A stretch of DNA of 64,000 nucleotides from Prosopocoilus inquinatus. Lineage: Eukaryota; Arthropoda; Insecta; Coleoptera; Lucanidae. A program made the position numbers and the translations under genes. Shown one piece after another: positions 58,761-64,000 of this stretch (position 1 is the stretch's first letter; every line of letters begins with the position of its first letter). The stretch is taken from contig CM069872.1 in assembly GCA_036172665.1 (NCBI GenBank), forward strand, positions 54,174,101-54,238,100, given 5' to 3'. The notes beneath the pieces were generated by a model, which saw only the letters and a list, made by a program, of their open reading frames with translations, was not told the origin of the DNA and made no database searches.

Positions 58761-59684
58761 ATTTTTTCGTGAATTTCACGAGAATTTCGACAACTTTTGA
58801 TAAAATAAAGTAGACTGGTAGATTGTTGCCGTGCCAAGTTTGACAAGCACGTGCAAAAAACAAAAATATGTAACCGCCAATCGCATGCGAAGCAATTCGC
58901 GCAAGCCGTCAAATCGAGTTGCTGTTTATCCTTATAAAAATAGTGCGAAGTATACATAGACGGTGTTAATTTATTGCTTATTTTTGAGCCGCACGCGTTT
59001 CGCACTTTCCAACAATAACAATAAAACGTTTGTACTGAGAAGGTGAGGCGGAACGTACTCTTTTGCCTCGTCTATTTTCTACACTCTGTTTTGTAGGCGG
59101 AACTTATTCTTGTGAGGTCTACCGTTCACATGTACAAGTCTATATTTGTAATGTCCATGGTGTGGCTTTGAATTTCATGAGTTTCATGGACTTCGGTCTA
59201 TAGAGTCTCGATTCTTCATTTATAAAGTCCATGGCAATGAAAATTTACAAACGCGTAAGAAACCAAAAAGAATACCCCAGGGTGGGCTAAAGCCCCACCC
59301 GCCCCCTCTGCTTACGTCGATTGTTTGGTCGGTCTATTTTTGCTATTAGTCAAACACAGACTGACGTGCAACGTGTTTTTGCAAAACAAATTGGTTAACA
59401 GCATAAATAAAATCGGGGGGCATGTCCACTTGCGTGTACAAGTAAATAATTTACGCGATTCTAGGCTAATTATCGCCCCAATCTGGGGCCATAAATAGCG
59501 CCCGACGCGTCGCAAATTGACGTCTTAATCGAAAGATCAAATATTGTTCGCCCGCGAAAATAATAATTGCAGGACAAAAACGAAAATACAACAAGTATTA
59601 CGTGAGTTTGCGCAAGCAATTCGCGAACGTTTAGTTTGGCATTTAAATCGCCGCTCGAAAGCGCAGAAAAAAATATTACACAAT
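58761..59684. other. Mostly unique AT-rich stretch
   Basis: No exon found. It contains isolated AAAGTCCATGG words at 59150 and 59226 and a C-rich segment near 59290-59310. Nothing else was recognised. Confidence 0.4.
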
Positions 59685-59856
59685 AATTACAGGTTTCTGT
59701 AATTTTTCTTTCTCCAAAGCGTTACTATTTAAATTCGACGTTTCGCAGATTTTACAAAAGTTTCGAACTTGACAAACCTAAAGAAACCTTTCCCCTGTGA
59801 AGTCACATTTAAACAGTACCATTTTGGAGACGGAGAAATTACAGGAAACTGTAATT
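59685..59856. mobile_element. Foldback MITE, copy A (172 bp)
   Basis: The ends are inverted: AATTACAGGTTTCTGTAATTTTT at the left mirrors AATTACAGGAAACTGTAATT at the right, and the symmetry continues inward (TTCTCCAAA versus TTTTGGAGA), so the whole element can fold on itself. It is related to 63343-63500. Each terminal segment contains its own small TTACAG...CTGTAA palindrome. There is no coding capacity. Confidence 0.75.
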
Positions 59857-60308
59857 GTCTCATGGTGTTTGCCATGCGTTTGCTTTCAATCCAACCGTAG
59901 ATTTGAATTTCAGAAGAGATCGAAGTCGACGGCGATAATTAACTGTTGATTTACGATTTATCACGATCACGTGACGCCGCAGCTGGCCGTTGAAAATGAA
60001 CAGTGGCTGTGATTGTGGGGTAAAATGCGAAAAAAAAGAATAACAAACAAAAATTTCTTGACCCAATATCAACGGTTAACGCGGACAGGGGGCGTTGAAC
60101 TGCTGGTGTTTGTTACACTGCGTAAGTACGCCGAAACAAAAGAAGGTCACGGGATTTGCAATGCGGAAAAGGAAACTGAAAAGAAAGAGAATGAAAAAGG
60201 AAAGCGAGATGGGCCACACTGTTTCGACGTGACTTTGAAATTCGAAACGGAATTCGTCGACTTCAGCTTCACAAAGTTTACCAAAATCTACCAAAGCGAT
60301 AGGCTTTA

Positions 60309-60905
60309 TAAAATCTGTAGACCTTAAAAACTGTAGACCACATAAAATACATTCGATGACAGACCATGGACTTTAAAAAGATAGACTATATTAAAATCAT
60401 TGGAATTTAAAAACTGTAGACCACATGAAATACATTCACTGACAGACCATGGACTTTAAAAAGATAGACTATATTAAAATCATTGGAATTTAAAAACTGT
60501 AGACCACATGAAATACATTCACTGACAGACCATGGACTTTAGAAAGATAAACTATATCAAAATCATTGGAATTTAAAAACTGTAGACCACATGAAATACA
60601 TTCACTGACAGACCATGGACTTTAAAAAGATAGACTATATTAAAATCATTGGAATTTAAAAACTGTAGACCACTTGAAATACATTCACTGACAGACCATG
60701 GACTTTAGAAAGATAAACTATATCAAAATCATTGGAATTTAAAAACTGTAGACCACATGAAATACATTCACTGACAGACCATGGAATTTAAAAAGATAGA
60801 CTGTATTAAAATCATTGGAATTTAAAAAATGTAGATCACATGAAATACATTCACTGACAGACCATGGACTTTAAAAAGATAGACTGTATTAAAATCATTG
60901 GAATT
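60309..60905. repeat. 83-bp tandem array, seven units
   Basis: CTGTAGACCACA or a variant begins at 60331, 60414, 60497, 60580, 60663 and 60746, and a degenerate ATGTAGATCACA at 60829: a spacing of exactly 83 bp. Each unit contains GACCATGGACTTTAAAAAGA and AAAATCATTGGAATTT. Units are 90% or more identical by eye, and adjacent units sometimes share variants (AGAAAGATAAACTATATC), suggesting recent expansion. Confidence 0.95.
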
Positions 60906-61330
60906 ATTCGGAAATTATGAACTGTCAAGTCACGAGCGTTAAATTCTGGTCGTCCTGTCAATGAAAACGTCAGTATTCATTCTAAAAATTAAAGATCCAC
61001 TTTAAAAATTATAGACTTCTTAGTGTCCATTGACTTTATGACCATGGACTTAAAAATTACAGACCTCATAAAATCCTTGATGGACTTTAGTACTATTATT
61101 GAAACCCTTTCAACTCTGAAAAATCATAGACTCTATTGAATATAGACTTCATAAAGACTTGCGCGTTGAAATTATGGACTTTATTGAATAGTACAATCTC
61201 CATAAGGACTCGGGCGTTGAAATCACAGACTTTATTGAATATAGACTCTACAAGGACTTTCACGTTGAAATCAAAGACTTTATGGAATATAGACTCCGTA
61301 AGGACTTTAGAGTAGAAAACTAGAGAGTGT
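60906..61330. repeat. Short repeats with GACTTTATTGAATATAGACTC words
   Basis: Between 61090 and 61315 a 40-60-bp unit recurs about five times: a GTTGAAAT(C) word, then GACTTTATTGAATA and TATAGACTC(C), then a GGACTTT(C) word. It sits between the 83-bp array and unique sequence. Confidence 0.65.
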
Positions 61331-62469
61331 AAAGAAAGAAATTAATAGCGTCTTTATTAAAGATAAACCCGGAACTCTCGCATTTTTAATCGGCACGGAT
61401 TTTAACGCGTCAAGAGTCTTTCGTCCGCTCGGAGAGAAAAAAGAAAAACCAGGATGCTTCCAAATTAAAACAACAGCTTGCAAATTAGATCGCCGATAAA
61501 TACTTTAATTTGTTTTTACAGCGCGCTAATCAACTTGACCTTGCGCCGGACAATTAAACCGACCATCCGCCGAATAAAATTTAAAGTGGAGCGCGTCGTT
61601 TATGAATTGCAATATACATATTTAGATTCTTCATTATACTCTGGGGCGCGTTCAGAAACTGAATCGCGAGAGTACTTTTGGCGTTTGAAATGAAAGGCAA
61701 AATGCACGAAATCACTTACGTGAGAGAGAGAATATTACCCAGTGCGCTCGTTTAAGTCGGAGCGTTATTCCTGAACGTGCCCCGGGCTGTCTATTGGGTC
61801 AGGCCAATAACGCCACAGAGTTTCTCGGATTAAAGAATCGACCGAGATCTGCTGCACTTTCTTTTTCTCGTCGCCGAGGGAAAATTCCGCTCTGGAGTCA
61901 GCAGCTTACATTTTGAACAAGAAAGTTGTTTACATCTAGTATTACGAACGCATCGAAGATTGTAGTTTCAGAAAGAGAAAAAAAAAATAAGGAAAAATAT
62001 AGGCCACAAAACCGAATCTTGCGGCACACCCACTTTAATAAGCCGGAAACTATTGATTCACATTTTTGTTTTATTATGTTTCTTACAAGGTCCTTTAAGA
62101 TTAAATTATATCGAGTGTTTTGAATTTGGGTTTGGTTTTGAAAAGTGTTATCAAAAAAAAAAAACCTAGATAACTTTTGTTTGACCTGTTAGGTCACTCT
62201 AAAATGTTAAGAGACGATAAAATAATTTGCTACGCAGCAATTTCGGACTTTCATTAATTATTATCTTATGTATTAGATTCGAGCCCGTGTTAGTACGGTC
62301 CTGTTTCGTCCTTGCCCACCGCGCGCGACATTCCACGATTACCTAATGCTTCACTTTTTTTTTTATTTAAGTACGCTCCTGTAATTCCGCGTTACTCGTG
62401 AACACGAAGGTGATTTAGAACTTTCGCTTTCCTTTCGGCCGACGACGAAGATGTAGAAATTTCAGTAGA
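61331..62469. other. Unique-sequence stretch without recognised gene
   Basis: Contains a GC-richer pocket at 61720-61880 and a CAAGGTCA word at about 61536-61544 (minus strand), the half-site of FTZ-F1/ERR-type nuclear receptors. No splice-supported exon was found. Confidence 0.4.
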
Positions 62470-63020
62470 AATCACATCCATGGACTTTACCATAGACTTC
62501 ATAAAATTCATGGACTGTACAAAAACACAAGCTTCAAAAAATCTATGGACTTTATGCTTCGTAAAATTCGTCCGTACTAATGGAACCAAGGACTTGACGA
62601 ATATAGATCAGAGGCAACGCTTCAACTTGAACGTTTTCGTTATCAAACGTCTCTCCCCGTTGTATTCCATGGACTTTACAAAAACCCAGGCTTCAAGAAA
62701 TCTACTATGGACTTTACGCTTCTTATAATTCGTCCCGACGGATGAAACCAAGGACTTGAGGAATATAGATCGGAGGAAACGCTTTAACTTGAACGTTTTT
62801 GTTATCAAACATCTCTCCCCGTTGTATTCCATGGACTTTACAAAAACCCAGGCTTCAAAAAATCAACTATGGACTTTACGCTCCTTAAAATTCGTCCCGA
62901 CGGATGAAACCAAGGACTTGAGCAACATAGATCGGAGGACACGCTTTTAACTTGAGCGAATGTTTTCGTTATCGAATGTCTCTCCCCCGTAGTGTTTTTC
63001 TGCGGCGATCGTGTGCAGCG
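62470..63020. repeat. ~162-bp tandem repeats, three copies
   Basis: The phrases CCATGGACTTTACAAAAACCCAGGCTTCAA (62669, 62831; degenerate near 62480), CTATGGACTTTACGC and TCGTTATCAAA/AAACGTTTTCGTT order the unit. The two complete copies are ~162 bp apart. The reading frames in them repeat with the DNA. Confidence 0.9.
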
Positions 63021-63342
63021 GACTTTATTAAATCGAGCGCCTCGTGGAAAATTTATGTTCACGTAATGTCTAAACATACGATTGTAATTCGCCCGAGGGA
63101 CCTTGGCCGAGTTACTGTTTCTGCTCCAACCTGTTTCCTAGTCAGCTGATTTACATAAATAAGCGCGGGAATGCAGAGGTTTCGCGTTTTGTGTACTCAT
63201 CGCCGCACTCTTTCTGCGAAGAGAACGCATTCATTGAACGCGGTTTCGATTCGAATGACAATTGCAAGGACGCATTAGTTTTATGACAGTTCAGAAAGTG
63301 GGTTGGTGGGAGTGAAGAAAGCAGAAAAAAAAATAGTAGATA

Positions 63343-63500
63343 GTTACAGTTTCCTGTAATTTTTCATTCTCCAAAATGGCACTGTTTAAATATGCCTTTA
63401 CAGATTTTACAAGTCAAATTTGCAAGCTTTCAAATTTTTTTGTGAAGTCGTACTTAAACGGTATTATTTCGGAGAAAGAAAAATTACAGGACACTGTAAC
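63343..63500. mobile_element. Foldback MITE, copy B (158 bp)
   Basis: GTTACAGTTTCCTGTAATTTTTC at the left end mirrors GAAAAATTACAGGACACTGTAAC at the right, with one mismatch over 23 bp. Inner parts match copy A in order: TTCTCCAAA, CACTGTTTAAAT, ACAGATTTTACAA, TGTGAAGTC, CTTAAACGGTA, GGAGAAAGAAA. No transposase frame. Confidence 0.8.
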
Positions 63501-64000
63501 GCCTATAATTTTTTGCTTGCTTTGCTGGCCCTAGTTCGAGGTAACCAACCCACAAGAAGGAGAGAGGAAGCGCGCGATTACATAATCGGTCCTTTAATAA
63601 ACAAGCGCATGTCAACTGTTTAATTTGACGGCGCTGAATTGTCTCGTAAATTACTTTGGCTTGATGGAACGCGCGCATTCTAATCCGGGGGGACTAACTC
63701 AATAATACATTTTAAATTTTCTTCATTTTTTTGCCAGTCACGTTCGCCTCCTTATCAATTCCGTTTTAAGATGCAGTTTATTTTTACCTTTTTTTTTTTT
63801 GTTTACGCGCCTGCGATAGGTGTGTTTTATTGGCCAGATACGCGTTATCTCTCAGATTGTTCGCAAATTGCATAGTCTGTCCAAATCTGTTAAGATGTAA
63901 TCCGCCTTGACGGACGAATACCTTTTTTTTGGAGATCTAAATTTTGCAAATCGAGCAGGACCGGATTCGCACAGAAAGAAGAATATAAAAGAGTCGAGAG
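63501..64000. other. Right end of window, no gene recognised
   Basis: AT-rich with T runs (63724, 63790). No repeat unit or exon was recognised; any exons of the plus-strand candidate gene must lie further right. Confidence 0.35.

Noticed and set aside
60309..60905. CRISPR-like regular repeat array
   Set aside because: The 83-bp units have no unique spacers between repeats, and the context is an animal genome; it is a plain tandem repeat.

Overview
The window looks like nuclear DNA of an insect. It has spliced genes with many introns of about 46-95 nt, a complete takeout/juvenile-hormone-binding-type gene (an insect family), AT-rich non-coding DNA, several satellite arrays and small foldback transposons. 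A beetle or other holometabolous insect is plausible, but the sequence alone does not settle the order.

Layout. (1) 1-26.6 kb is gene-poor. It holds only the first coding exon of a serum response factor (SRF/blistered) gene on the minus strand, with a GC-richer upstream region carrying a perfect CArG box, and a six-exon takeout-family gene on the minus strand. The rest is repeats: a 205-bp satellite with two alternating unit types (12.66-14.56 kb), an ~877-bp macrosatellite (15.5-18.7 kb), a 448-bp tandem array (19.9-22.8 kb) and diverged 160-200-bp repeats (23.5-24.2 kb). (2) 26.6-47.2 kb is a dense housekeeping cluster on alternating strands: EXT2-type exostosin, an unrecognised coiled-coil protein, condensin II subunit H2, a CD9-like tetraspanin, ribosomal protein eL20 (RpL18A), mitochondrial ferredoxin 2, complex I subunit NDUFB5, complex I assembly factor NDUFAF5, ALKBH6, THOC7 and a small membrane protein. 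Exon structures were rebuilt by hand from GT/AG sites, phase and family similarity; every listed CDS closes in frame. (3) 47.8-64 kb is repeat-rich again. It has three candidate phase-0 first exons on the plus strand that may belong to one gene continuing beyond the window, a duplicated 1.3-1.5-kb element of which one copy has target-site duplications, a foldback MITE pair, and several tandem arrays sharing the core CCATGGACTTTA.

How the genes relate. FDX2 and NDUFB5 are divergent, and NDUFB5 and NDUFAF5 convergent, so three neighbouring genes serve mitochondrial Fe-S and complex I assembly. RpL18A/FDX2 and ALKBH6/THOC7 are tail-to-tail with poly(A) signals almost touching. No CRISPR array, rRNA, tRNA or intact autonomous transposon was recognised.
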